49,129 nt of DNA, taken from positions 1 to 49,129 of the forward strand of contig JAJZME010000044.1 in NCBI GenBank assembly GCA_021803035.1. Reading direction: 5' to 3'. Under the pieces are notes generated by a model. The model was given only the letters and a program-made list of their open reading frames with translations, was not told the origin of the DNA and did no database searches. Made by a program: the position numbers and the translations under genes. The DNA comes from Acidobacteriota bacterium (GTDB lineage Bacteria; Acidobacteriota; Terriglobia; Terriglobales; Acidobacteriaceae). This document shows, piece after piece, positions 15,840 to 24,007 of the stretch; positions within the stretch are counted from its first letter, which is position 1; each line of letters begins with the position of its first letter.

Positions 15840-18800
15840 ATCAGGTGTGTTGTTCGCGGGCTCGATTCCCGCGTGACGGAAGATGGCATTACCAAGAGCA
15901 GGAAAACGCCATTCCGCGGCGAGGGCTTCGGTATTCCCGAGCAGCGGAGTCGCAGGCGGGAGCGTGGGCTGGTCAGGAAAACCCCTGATCATGGAATGCA
16001 TCCCAGAGCCACCTTGCGCTCCGCCCAGTTCCTGCAGGGTCTTCGAGCGCTCACTGCGCGCAGGCGTGGGCAAAGCCGGCTCCGTTGGTTCGACGAGGGG
16101 CAGCAAATCCGGAGCCAGTCCTTTCAGGATCTGCACCGCCAGCGCGCTTGTGAACTCGTAATTGTCTGAGCTCTTTCCCGGCACAAACGCAAGCACCGTC
16201 CCGAAGAGCCGCTCGCCGATGAAGAAGGTGAAGGCTGCGGTGCGATTGACCGCGTGGGCGCCCAGCAGTTCTCCTTTGGCGCCGTACTCATGGAATTCGT
16301 TGTCACCCGTGCCGGTCTTGCCGCCGACGGGCAACACCGTGCCGTTGGGCAGCTTGAGTCCGCCCTGCAGCCTGCGGCCCGTGCCGTTTTCTACTACGCC
16401 GATCATTTCGCGGCGCACCAGCCGCGCAATCACCGGACTCAACACGCGCTGGCCGGGCGGCAGGCGCCGCGTCAGCGCTGTGTCAAAGGGAGTGCCTTCG
16501 CCGAAATGGAGCCGCTCAATCGACACGGTTGGATAAAGAACACCGTCGTTCACGATGATTCCCACCAGCCTGGCCAGAGCAGCCGGCGTATCACCAGACA
16601 CGCCGATGGCCGTGGCATAAGACGGCACCAGAGAATCAAACGGATAGCCGAGCTGCTCCCATGCGCGGTGGATCTGCCTGAACGAGTCAGCTTCGAGCAC
16701 GGTCTCGATGCGCATATCCTGGGCTTGGCTGGAGCGCAATTCAAACAACCACTGATAGACCTGCTGTCGCTCATTCGCGCTGGCCGTAAAGACCTGCCCA
16801 AGCGTCGCTTCAGGATTTTGCTGGCGATAGCTCAGCAGCCAAAGCTCCAGCGGGTGCACGTGCGCCAGGTAGCCGCGATCCTGCAGGCTGAATTTGCCGG
16901 GACCGTACTTGTTATAAAGTTCGTCCACATAGCTCGGTCTCAGCGACATAGCGGGCAGATGAGCCTGCAGGAAGGCGCGGAATTGTTCTATTCCGTCCCC
17001 AGGGCGCACGGAGCGGTAAATGACGGCCGCGCGCAGCGGAGTCAGCCGAATGCCCGCCACCAGCGTATTTAGCGCCTGATCGGGCGTCTGGTTCTTGTAC
17101 TTCTCGTAAAAGCGGCCGAGGAAGACGCGGCCTTCCATATCGGCAAATCGAGCCAGATAAAGGCGCCGCGCCGGATCGGACGGGTCTTCCAGCAGGCGAG
17201 GAGAAGCTCCCGGCACGCGATACCGGTAATAGTGTTCGATGTCCCTGAGCAGGCGAATATAGACCAGGTTCACCGAGTGCTGAAAGCCATCGCTGACGGT
17301 GTAGACCTTGTTGTCCTCGGATCGCTCAAAGTTGACGAAGCGCTGCACTCCGCCGGCGGTGAAGAAGGCCTCATTCGGACTGGCAGAATAGACGCGCTGC
17401 AGCGCGGCCTCCAGCATGGGCTCAAGCGAGCGGTCGTAGATGGTGGAAAGATAGTTGATGGCCCAGGCAGTCAGCCGGTCGCCGGGCGCAATCGGCACGT
17501 CGCGGAGCTGGTTGTCCGTCAGGGAGCCATACTGGTGATGAAGCTGGGAGACGATCTGGAGGTAGTTGATCAGGATGCGCAGCTTCGCCGTCGAGCCCAG
17601 CTGCAGCTTTGTCCCCTGGTTGATGTCGAGTGGCTGGTTGAAGTTATCCGTTTGCACCCGCAACAGGTTGGCGCCGCCGGAGTGCTCATACAGGGTCACG
17701 CTGTAGATCACCGAACCCGGGTTGCCGCGGTCCAGCAACTGGTACTGGACCATGCCCGCAGCCGCAACCCGCGACGGATCCGACAGGCTCAGGAGGAATC
17801 GCGTGGCGGACTCCTGCGTTTGCTTGTCGAGCGTGGTCTTCACGCTCAGATCCAGCCGGTCGAGCGCGTAGGTATTGTCCAACCCGAGCAGCGGCAGCAA
17901 CTGCATGCGAATGGCGTTTGGCGCCTTGTCGGCCACATAGTTCGGATCTCGCGCGGCGACGGCTGCCGGCTTCGGCCAAACCCGCGCGCGCAATGCTCCA
18001 TCCCGGAGCCGGCCCGAGATCACGCCTTTGGCGGCCAGCACGCGCAGGTACCGGTCGGTCTGGTTGGCTAGCTCCGCGGGGTGATCGGTCAGATACCATG
18101 TGGGAGCCCGCATCGCCAGAAAGAGCGAAAGCACCTGGCGATAGGCCGTGACCAAGCTCGCCATCTGTGCAGGGCTCCGATTTGCCTCCGGGGTAGATAG
18201 CAGCCGGTTCACCGCATCGAAGTCAGCGCCGTACCAGCCCTTCAAGCCGTCAGCCAGTCCGAGCACCTCCCCTTGCGCGCGCGTCGCCGCCAGGGGAATC
18301 GAGTTGATGTAGTCACAGATGATTTGTTCTTCCGCCAGCCGCGTATCGATGCCGTCCAGATAGGCGCGCAGCGAGGCCGAAAGCATCTGCCGTCCCTTGT
18401 CGCCTACCGACTGGGTGCGCCCGGCGGAGGAATGCCTCATCTTCTCAAGCTGCGTCGCCAGCGTGCTTCCGCCGATTATCGGATAATGCCGGTCCACGGT
18501 GTGAATGGCCAGGTCAAGCACCGCTTTGCTCGTACGTCCCCATTCAATGGCCGGGTTACGGTTTGGAGATGATCCCTCGCCCAACTGGCGGTCTTCGATG
18601 AACAGAAGCGTGTTAACCACCAGCGGCGGAATCGATTGAAAATCGGGGTAAACCCGCTCGGGATAGCGGTTTTCCAGCAGAATGCTTCCCTGATGCCCCT
18701 CGATCGTCAGGCCGGCCTGGCTCTTCTCGTGATAAATGGGAAAGATTCCGGCGCGCGTCAACCTCTGCGCCCATTCGGAGGTGCGTGCCTGGCCTGCTAT

Positions 18801-19160
18801 CTCAAATTGCCGGTTTTCCAGCCGCTTTGTGAAATCGGGGAGTTTGTCGAAGCCGAGCCGCTGGTCATAGGGGCCGTTCGCTGGTACTTCCAGCTCTGGA
18901 CTTGAGCCCGGCTGCACGGAAAAGATCAACCGCCGGTCGATCGAGGAAAACAGGCGCGCTTCAAACCACGACGAGCTAAGTTCAATCCCCACAAAGATCG
19001 CGGCGACGACAGCCACCAGCCACCGGGCAACCGCGACCGCGCGAACACGAAGACCCTGGGCACGAAGAAAGTTCTTCCTTACAGCAATCGCCCACGAGTT
19101 CGGGACCCCCGCTCCGCAGAGCTTCACGGCAAGCCTCCAAAACCCGCTATATAGACGCAC
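15750..19160 (-). CDS. Bifunctional (class A) penicillin-binding protein
   Basis: A 1136-residue peptidoglycan synthase, longer than PBP1A-type enzymes (about 750-900). An N-terminal membrane anchor (about 44-60) is followed by a GT51 transglycosylase domain with the catalytic-Glu region [10 protein letters not shown] (E189) and [11 protein letters not shown] at 230-240. The transpeptidase domain has SxxK as STAK 523-526, SVN 629-631 and KTG 948-950. An unusually long insert separates SVN and KTG. The last 170 or so residues after KTG are low-complexity and extend into the MoaD gene. The start is a GTG; a later start is possible because the basic lead before the anchor is long. It synthesises glycan strands and cross-links at the cytoplasmic membrane. 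Confidence 0.9.
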   Translation of the reverse strand: MRLYSGFWRLAVKLCGAGVPNSWAIAVRKNFLRAQGLRVRAVAVARWLVAVVAAIFVGIELSSSWFEARLFSSIDRRLIFSVQPGSSPELEVPANGPYDQRLGFDKLPDFTKRLENRQFEIAGQARTSEWAQRLTRAGIFPIYHEKSQAGLTIEGHQGSILLENRYPERVYPDFQSIPPLVVNTLLFIEDRQLGEGSSPNRNPAIEWGRTSKAVLDLAIHTVDRHYPIIGGSTLATQLEKMRHSSAGRTQSVGDKGRQMLSASLRAYLDGIDTRLAEEQIICDYINSIPLAATRAQGEVLGLADGLKGWYGADFDAVNRLLSTPEANRSPAQMASLVTAYRQVLSLFLAMRAPTWYLTDHPAELANQTDRYLRVLAAKGVISGRLRDGALRARVWPKPAAVAARDPNYVADKAPNAIRMQLLPLLGLDNTYALDRLDLSVKTTLDKQTQESATRFLLSLSDPSRVAAAGMVQYQLLDRGNPGSVIYSVTLYEHSGGANLLRVQTDNFNQPLDINQGTKLQLGSTAKLRILINYLQIVSQLHHQYGSLTDNQLRDVPIAPGDRLTAWAINYLSTIYDRSLEPMLEAALQRVYSASPNEAFFTAGGVQRFVNFERSEDNKVYTVSDGFQHSVNLVYIRLLRDIEHYYRYRVPGASPRLLEDPSDPARRLYLARFADMEGRVFLGRFYEKYKNQTPDQALNTLVAGIRLTPLRAAVIYRSVRPGDGIEQFRAFLQAHLPAMSLRPSYVDELYNKYGPGKFSLQDRGYLAHVHPLELWLLSYRQQNPEATLGQVFTASANERQQVYQWLFELRSSQAQDMRIETVLEADSFRQIHRAWEQLGYPFDSLVPSYATAIGVSGDTPAALARLVGIIVNDGVLYPTVSIERLHFGEGTPFDTALTRRLPPGQRVLSPVIARLVRREMIGVVENGTGRRLQGGLKLPNGTVLPVGGKTGTGDNEFHEYGAKGELLGAHAVNRTAAFTFFIGERLFGTVLAFVPGKSSDNYEFTSALAVQILKGLAPDLLPLVEPTEPALPTPARSERSKTLQELGGAQGGSGMHSMIRGFPDQPTLPPATPLLGNTEALAAEWRFPALGNAIFRHAGIEPANNTPDSAARNRANNQQRLAARGYRFRQLHIRRFV

Positions 19161-19296
19161 AAGACAGTTTTAAGGTCGCGGGAATTCGTTGCGGGTTGGC
19201 CGGCTTGATTCGGTCCGAGCGCTGTCCTGCCTTCACCACCCGCGTTTGTCCACAAGCCTCCAATACACCTTCCAGGTGTTAGCATCAAATTGAACG

Positions 19297-20952
19297 ATGC
19301 GATCAAAAAAACTGAAAATTATACCGCTTGGCGGACTGGGCGAGTTTGGCATGAACTGCCTAGCGCTGCGTTGGGAAGACGACATTATTGTCATCGACGC
19401 GGGCCTCATGTTTCCTGAGTCAGAGCTGCTTGGTGTGGACGTCGTTGTCCCCGATATCAGCTATCTGATTGAAAACAAAGAGCACGTCCGCGCCATCATC
19501 CTCACCCACGGCCACGAGGACCACATTGGCGGCCTGCCCTGGATCCTCCACGAGCTGAAGGTTCCGGTCTACGCCACCGAATTCACGCTGGCCTACGTCG
19601 AGGGCAAGCTCGAAGAGCACGAGCTGCTGGACGAAATCGAGCTGATCGAAATCGCGCCCCGGGAAAAGTTCTCGATTGGCCCGTTCACCATCGAGCCCAT
19701 TCGCGTGACCCATTCGCTGGTCGATTGCGTGGCCCTGGCCGTGGAAACGCCGGCGGGTATTGTGATCCACACCGGCGACTTCAAGATCGATCTCTCACCC
19801 CTCGACGACAAGCCTTTTGACCTGCACACCTTTGCCGAGTACGGCAAGCGCGGTGTCCTGGCCCTGTTGCAGGACTCGACCAACGTGGAGCGCCACGGCT
19901 ACACGCCCAGCGAATCTTCGGTGCGCCCGCGGCTCGACGAGATCTTCTCGCAGACCCGCAAGAAGCTCTTCTTCAGTTGCTTTTCGTCGTCCATCTATCG
20001 CATTCGCATTGCCCTGGAGCTGGCGCGCGCCCACGGCCGCAAGGTGGCCGTCATCGGCCGCTCGATGATGGAGAGCACCGAGATCGCGCAGGACCTGGGC
20101 TACATTGACATCCCTCCGGGCCTCGTCATCAATCCCGGGCAGTTGCGCGACCTTCCTCCCGAGCAGGTCATGATCCTCATCAGCGGCACCCAGGGCGAGC
20201 CGCTCAGCGCCCTGAGCCGCGCCGCCGTTGATAACCACAAGCACGCGCGCATTCACCCCGGCGACACGGTGGTGCTGAGCTCGCGCATCATCCCCGGCAA
20301 CGAGAAGAGCATCTTCCGCGTCATCGATCACCTCAGCCGACGCGAGGCCAACGTGATCTACGACGACGGCTCGCACGGCCTCATTCACGTTAGCGGCCAC
20401 GGCAGCCAGGACGAGATGCGCCTGCTCATCAACCTCGTCCGGCCGAAGTTTTTCATTCCCGTCCACGGCGACTACCGCTACCTGCGCCGCCACGCGCAGA
20501 TCGCCATGGAGACGGGCGCGGTGGAGCACGCCATCGTGATCGAGGACGGCGATGTGCTGGAACTGGACCACGACGACGCCCACAAGAAAGATAAGGTAAC
20601 CGCCGGCCGCATTCTTATCGACTCCGGCTCGTCGACTGACGTTGTCGAAGACCTGGTCATCCGCGACCGCCGCATTTTGTCCGAAGACGGGATCGTGCTG
20701 GCGGTGCTGGCCATCAACAAGCGCACCGGCAAGGTGGAGCGGCCACCCGAGCTCGTGATGCGCGGCTTTGGCGGTGCGGACATCACCGACCAGGCGCGCG
20801 AGGTGATGCTCAAGACGCTCGATGGCCTAAGCGTCGAGCAGAAGAGCGATTACGGCATGGTCAACGAGAAGGTACGCGTCGAGTTGAAGCGGCTGATCCA
20901 GAAATCCACGGGACGGCGGCCCATGATCATGCCCGTCATTCTGGAAATCTGA
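19297..20952 (+). CDS. rnj: Ribonuclease J
   Basis: A 551-residue metallo-beta-lactamase/beta-CASP nuclease that acts as 5'-3' exo- and endoribonuclease in RNA maturation and decay. The metal-binding motif LTHGHEDHIGG is at 70-79 (H71, H73, D75, H76). The strand GIVIHTGDFKID follows, then beta-CASP motifs SGTQGEPLSALSRAA and the C-terminal HVSGHGSQDEMRLL and PVHGDYRYLRRHA. Length and motifs match RNase J closely. The start ATG at 19297 has no strong Shine-Dalgarno sequence, and the gene starts 136 nt from the divergent PBP. Confidence 0.95.
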   Translation: MRSKKLKIIPLGGLGEFGMNCLALRWEDDIIVIDAGLMFPESELLGVDVVVPDISYLIENKEHVRAIILTHGHEDHIGGLPWILHELKVPVYATEFTLAYVEGKLEEHELLDEIELIEIAPREKFSIGPFTIEPIRVTHSLVDCVALAVETPAGIVIHTGDFKIDLSPLDDKPFDLHTFAEYGKRGVLALLQDSTNVERHGYTPSESSVRPRLDEIFSQTRKKLFFSCFSSSIYRIRIALELARAHGRKVAVIGRSMMESTEIAQDLGYIDIPPGLVINPGQLRDLPPEQVMILISGTQGEPLSALSRAAVDNHKHARIHPGDTVVLSSRIIPGNEKSIFRVIDHLSRREANVIYDDGSHGLIHVSGHGSQDEMRLLINLVRPKFFIPVHGDYRYLRRHAQIAMETGAVEHAIVIEDGDVLELDHDDAHKKDKVTAGRILIDSGSSTDVVEDLVIRDRRILSEDGIVLAVLAINKRTGKVERPPELVMRGFGGADITDQAREVMLKTLDGLSVEQKSDYGMVNEKVRVELKRLIQKSTGRRPMIMPVILEI

Positions 20953-21077
20953 ACCCTGAACGCCGGCAATCTGCTGGCTGAAACTGCGAACCGCGCGCCA
21001 TCGCTTTTGCGAGTGAATGCAAATGAGATGGTACGCGGTTCAGTTGTTTTTGCGTTGTAAGACCGAGCCGTTTTTGA

Positions 21078-21608
21078 TCAGGCGCAGCCCAGGACCTGCG
21101 CGCCGCAGGCTCCGGCAGGCGCCGCAGCGCGTGCGGGCGGAAACTTGCGTAGCGCGCCTGCCGCTTGCGGGGCAGAGGGCGATGTTTGCTCCTTGCGCCG
21201 CGGCAACGAGCGTTTGCTGATGAACACTTCACCCACCATCAGGCGGGCATTCTCCTCCAGGTCGAGAAAACCAGCTTCACTCGTGGTGCAAATTTCTCGC
21301 GCTTCAGGAGGAAGATACGGCGCAATGAAAACGGGTGTGGCTCCTTCGGGAAGCTGCTTTGCATCGTCACGCAACTCCTGCAAAGCCTTGCGGACAAGAC
21401 CGGGTTCGCTGCTGGAAGCCAGCTTGCACGCCAGCGTGTGGTTGTGGCCGAGCACATCGATGCGCGCCAGGATATCCATTTCCCGCTCCGCATCGGCGGC
21501 TTTCATCTCTATCTCTTTTACCTTGATGGTGGAAACCTGATGCAGCACGGCTTTCAGCACTTCCGCCGCCCGGGTCGCCAACTCCCTGGTTATGCGGGTC
21601 GCCTTCAT
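21078..21608 (-). CDS. Hypothetical protein, nuclease-like N-terminal fold, possibly degenerate
   Basis: A 176-residue protein. The first 130 residues have the look of a restriction-endonuclease-like domain that I associate with longer winged-helix-containing proteins in this kind of bacterium: AEREMDILARIDVLGHNHTLACKL, then PVFIAPYLPPEAREIC, AGFLDLEENARLMVGEVFI (given in parts). The usual E-x-K between the two catalytic strands appears as CKLAS, so a catalytic role is doubtful. The C-terminus is an Ala/Pro-rich tail with no winged helix. ATG at 21608 follows AAAGGAGG. No neighbours suggest function. The assignment is by memory of family pattern and is weak. Confidence 0.6.
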   Translation of the reverse strand: MKATRITRELATRAAEVLKAVLHQVSTIKVKEIEMKAADAEREMDILARIDVLGHNHTLACKLASSSEPGLVRKALQELRDDAKQLPEGATPVFIAPYLPPEAREICTTSEAGFLDLEENARLMVGEVFISKRSLPRRKEQTSPSAPQAAGALRKFPPARAAAPAGACGAQVLGCA

Positions 21609-21814
21609 GGAAACCTCCTTTTCATCCCTCTGGAACGAGAGAAGAGTCTTCGCGCGTCACGAGTCCTTTGACGAACAGGAGAATAGCGGATAAACAGGCC
21701 ACAGGGAAAGATGGCCCGATCCAGCGTGCAGTCTTATCAACTTGTCTGCGTCTGGCAGGTGCGCCGCTTGCGCTGCGAGCACCAGGCGGCTGCGTGCGTT
21801 ATTTGAATCAGGTC

Positions 21815-22183
21815 TTACGCTACCGATCTGGAATGCGGGTGAACGTGGGCTCTGAGGGTCCCCGTATCGCTCGCGGAAACCGGAGGCAGCGCAATGGGCC
21901 GCAGCCTGAATACATTCCGGCCCGATTGCACGAGCATCAGGGGCAGAGGAATTCTGCGCTTTCGCTCGCGGTAGAGTTTGAAATCCAGCCAGTCGCACAG
22001 CCTTTTGTCGCGAATCTCCGGATGGTCTTTCCAGAAACCGGGAGCCAACTGACAGTGGATGTGCAAATGGCCCAACTCGAATTCAACGGCCGCCGTGTGC
22101 TTGGGGAAATTGCGTCGAACGTTCTTCGCGCCGATATAGAGTCCCGTAACTCTGCGACCTTGACACTGTGTTCTGACTACCAT
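21815..22183 (-). CDS. Hypothetical protein, unknown family
   Basis: A 122-residue protein. The ATG at 22183 has GGAGGGG 6 nt upstream, an excellent ribosome-binding site, and the longer frame to 22297 lacks one. The sequence is compact and protein-like (RRVTGLYIGAKNVRRNFP, FELGHLHIHCQLAPGFW, EIRDKRLCDWLDFKLY), with alternating strands and a basic second half (YRERKRRIPLPLML), and no membrane segment or signal. It may be a small PilZ-like or nucleic-acid-binding beta protein, but I recognise no family. Confidence 0.55.
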   Translation of the reverse strand: MVVRTQCQGRRVTGLYIGAKNVRRNFPKHTAAVEFELGHLHIHCQLAPGFWKDHPEIRDKRLCDWLDFKLYRERKRRIPLPLMLVQSGRNVFRLRPIALPPVSASDTGTLRAHVHPHSRSVA

Positions 22184-22327
22184 CGCGCCCCTCCATTGGC
22201 GTAAACGCACTAAGAGTGGAGCCTGGAGCCACGCCTGGTGAAGCCGCTTGCCAGCTCCTGAAATCTCGAAGATCGATTTCTTTACCGGACGCAACATCTA
22301 TTTGTCCAAATCTTGAGCTTGTTTGAA

Positions 22328-22344
22328 GCGGCTTGTCAAGCCGC
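22328..22344. repeat. Near-perfect palindrome downstream of trxB
   Basis: GCGGCTTG-T-CAAGCCGC is an 8-bp inverted repeat around one base, about 110 bp past the trxB stop. A further copy of GAAGCCGCTTG lies near 22240. It could be a REP-type hairpin or weak terminator; there is no U-rich tail. Confidence 0.4.
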
Positions 22345-22454
22345 GTACGCAACGCGCCTTGAACTAAAACGGCCCGCGACTGCGGAGTGCGCCGCAGCCC
22401 ACGGGCGTATCGCATTCTTTCTGCTTGATGCGCGGGCGACCGTCAGGATCAGGC

Positions 22455-23402
22455 TCAGTGCCCGCGCGCCTCCAGAAATTTCTCCGTTTCCAGCGCGGCC
22501 ATGCATCCGGAGCCGGCCGCGGTGATCGCCTGGCGGTAGCGCCGGTCCTGCACGTCGCCGCAGGCAAACACACCGGGCACCACCACGCCGTTGTGCGTGG
22601 TCAAAACGTTGCCGGTGGTCACGATGTATCCGTCTTCGTCCAGATCAATCTGCCCGGCAAACATCTTGGCATTCGGCTCGTGCCCGATGCCCAGAAACAT
22701 TCCGCTGATGGCCAGCTCGCACAAATCGCCGGTTGCCACGTCACGCAGGCGCAGGCCTTTGACTTCCTTTTCGTCCACGCCCAGCACCTCGTCCACGATG
22801 ACGTTGGTGCGCAACTCGATGTGCGGATGGGCGATGGCCCGCTCCAGCATGATCTTCGAGGCGCGGAACTGTTCGCGGCGGTGCAGCAGGGTCACCTTGG
22901 AGGCAAAGCGCGTCAGAAACAGCGCTTCTTCCATGGCCGAATCGCCGCCGCCGACCACCGCAATCTCCTTGCCGCGGAAGAAGAAGCCGTCGCAGGTGGC
23001 GCAACTGGACACGCCGTGGCCGATCAGCGCCTGTTCGCTGGGCAGCCCCAGCCAGCGCGCGCTGGCCCCCGAAGCCACGATCAGCGTGTGCGTCCGCAGC
23101 TCGCCGGTCGAGGTCTCCAGCCGGTAGGGGTAAACTCCCAGGTCGGCCTTGAGCAGGTGGGTCAGCGCGAAGGAGGCTCCAAAGCGCTCTGCCTGTTTCT
23201 TCATGTTGGCGATCAGCTCCGGCCCCTGGATGCCCTCCGGCCAGCCGGGAAAGTTCTCCACCAGGGTGGTGATCGAGAGTTGCCCGCCGGGCTCATGGCC
23301 TTCCAGCACCAGCGGTTTCAGCCCGGCGCGCGCGGTGTAAATGGCCGCGGTAAGCCCCGCGCAGCCCGAGCCAAGGATCACAGTGTCAAGAGTCTCGCTC
23401 AT
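22455..23402 (-). CDS. trxB: Thioredoxin reductase (FAD/NADPH)
   Basis: A 315-residue low-molecular-weight thioredoxin reductase. The FAD-binding motif GSGCAGLTAAIYTARAG is at 11-27. The redox pair is SSCATCDGFF with Cys134 and Cys137 (C-A-T-C). The NADPH site GGGDSAMEEALFL is near 165, and the FAD-contacting ACGDVQDRRYRQA lies near the C-terminus. It passes electrons from NADPH, made in part by the Pnt enzyme in this window, to thioredoxin. ATG at 23402. A minus-strand frame overlaps the ATG by ATGA, but I could not establish it as a gene. Confidence 0.95.
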   Translation of the reverse strand: MSETLDTVILGSGCAGLTAAIYTARAGLKPLVLEGHEPGGQLSITTLVENFPGWPEGIQGPELIANMKKQAERFGASFALTHLLKADLGVYPYRLETSTGELRTHTLIVASGASARWLGLPSEQALIGHGVSSCATCDGFFFRGKEIAVVGGGDSAMEEALFLTRFASKVTLLHRREQFRASKIMLERAIAHPHIELRTNVIVDEVLGVDEKEVKGLRLRDVATGDLCELAISGMFLGIGHEPNAKMFAGQIDLDEDGYIVTTGNVLTTHNGVVVPGVFACGDVQDRRYRQAITAAGSGCMAALETEKFLEARGH

Positions 23403-24007
23403 ATGGTTTTCCCGTATCGATTGTAGCCGCCCAGACCTCCCGGTCCCATGACCGGCGCCTCCACGGTTGGCTGCTGTTGGGGGGCTGGCTGCTGTCGGCG
23501 CCGCACATCCGCGATATCACGGTGGCGCGCGCGGAGTTGGCGGAGCTGGCGCGGCCTGCATTCGACTTGCACAACGAGCTGCTCAGGCTGGTGCGGGAGG
23601 GGTATTTGTACTGCAATGTGGGAATGGCACCATCCGGATCCGCGCATTTCGCAGGAAACGAAATTGCCTGCAAAAAATCTGAGGAAAAGAAAAATATTTT
23701 GAGGGGGGTGGGTGCGTTCAATGTGGGCGCGCTGGATGGGCCGGGTCCTGCTCGGGCTCTTCGCCGGGAGGTGTGTGGAAGCGGCCATGGATTGATGGTA
23801 CGCGGCGAGGCGGAAATTATCTGCAACGGTAAGCTGATGGATTGGCAGGGGTTGGGGCGAGCGGGGCTTGACAACTGGGTGGGGTGAACGCGCGGGCCAC
23901 ATGAGAGTTCTCTGCAATTGGCCGCCGCAACGGTTAGAGAACGCTCATGGGCATCCGCCCACCTTGGCCCTGCGGATGCGGCAATCTCTCCGTCGGGAGA
24001 GCCTGCT
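23403..24007. other. Intergenic region with ambiguous open frames
   Basis: About 600 bp. Open frames exist on both strands, several with high GC at third positions. The plus-strand frame around 23460-23670 (VARAELAELARPAFDLHNEL) and the minus-strand frame ending at 23399 both look partly protein-like, but they cannot both be real and no start has a good ribosome-binding site. The lower-GC stretch at 23640-23700 is a likely promoter zone. I leave it without a gene. Confidence 0.4.

Noticed and set aside
15855..15873. tRNA T-arm-like stem (CGCGGG, CTCGATT loop, CCCGCG)
   Set aside because: No acceptor, D- or anticodon arms fit upstream; that sequence is the coding end of the MoaD-like gene.
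23399..23917. Minus-strand frame whose stop overlaps the trxB ATG (ATGA)
   Set aside because: The overlap suggests coupling, but the 172-residue product is low-complexity, has no good start and competes with two other open frames in the same stretch.
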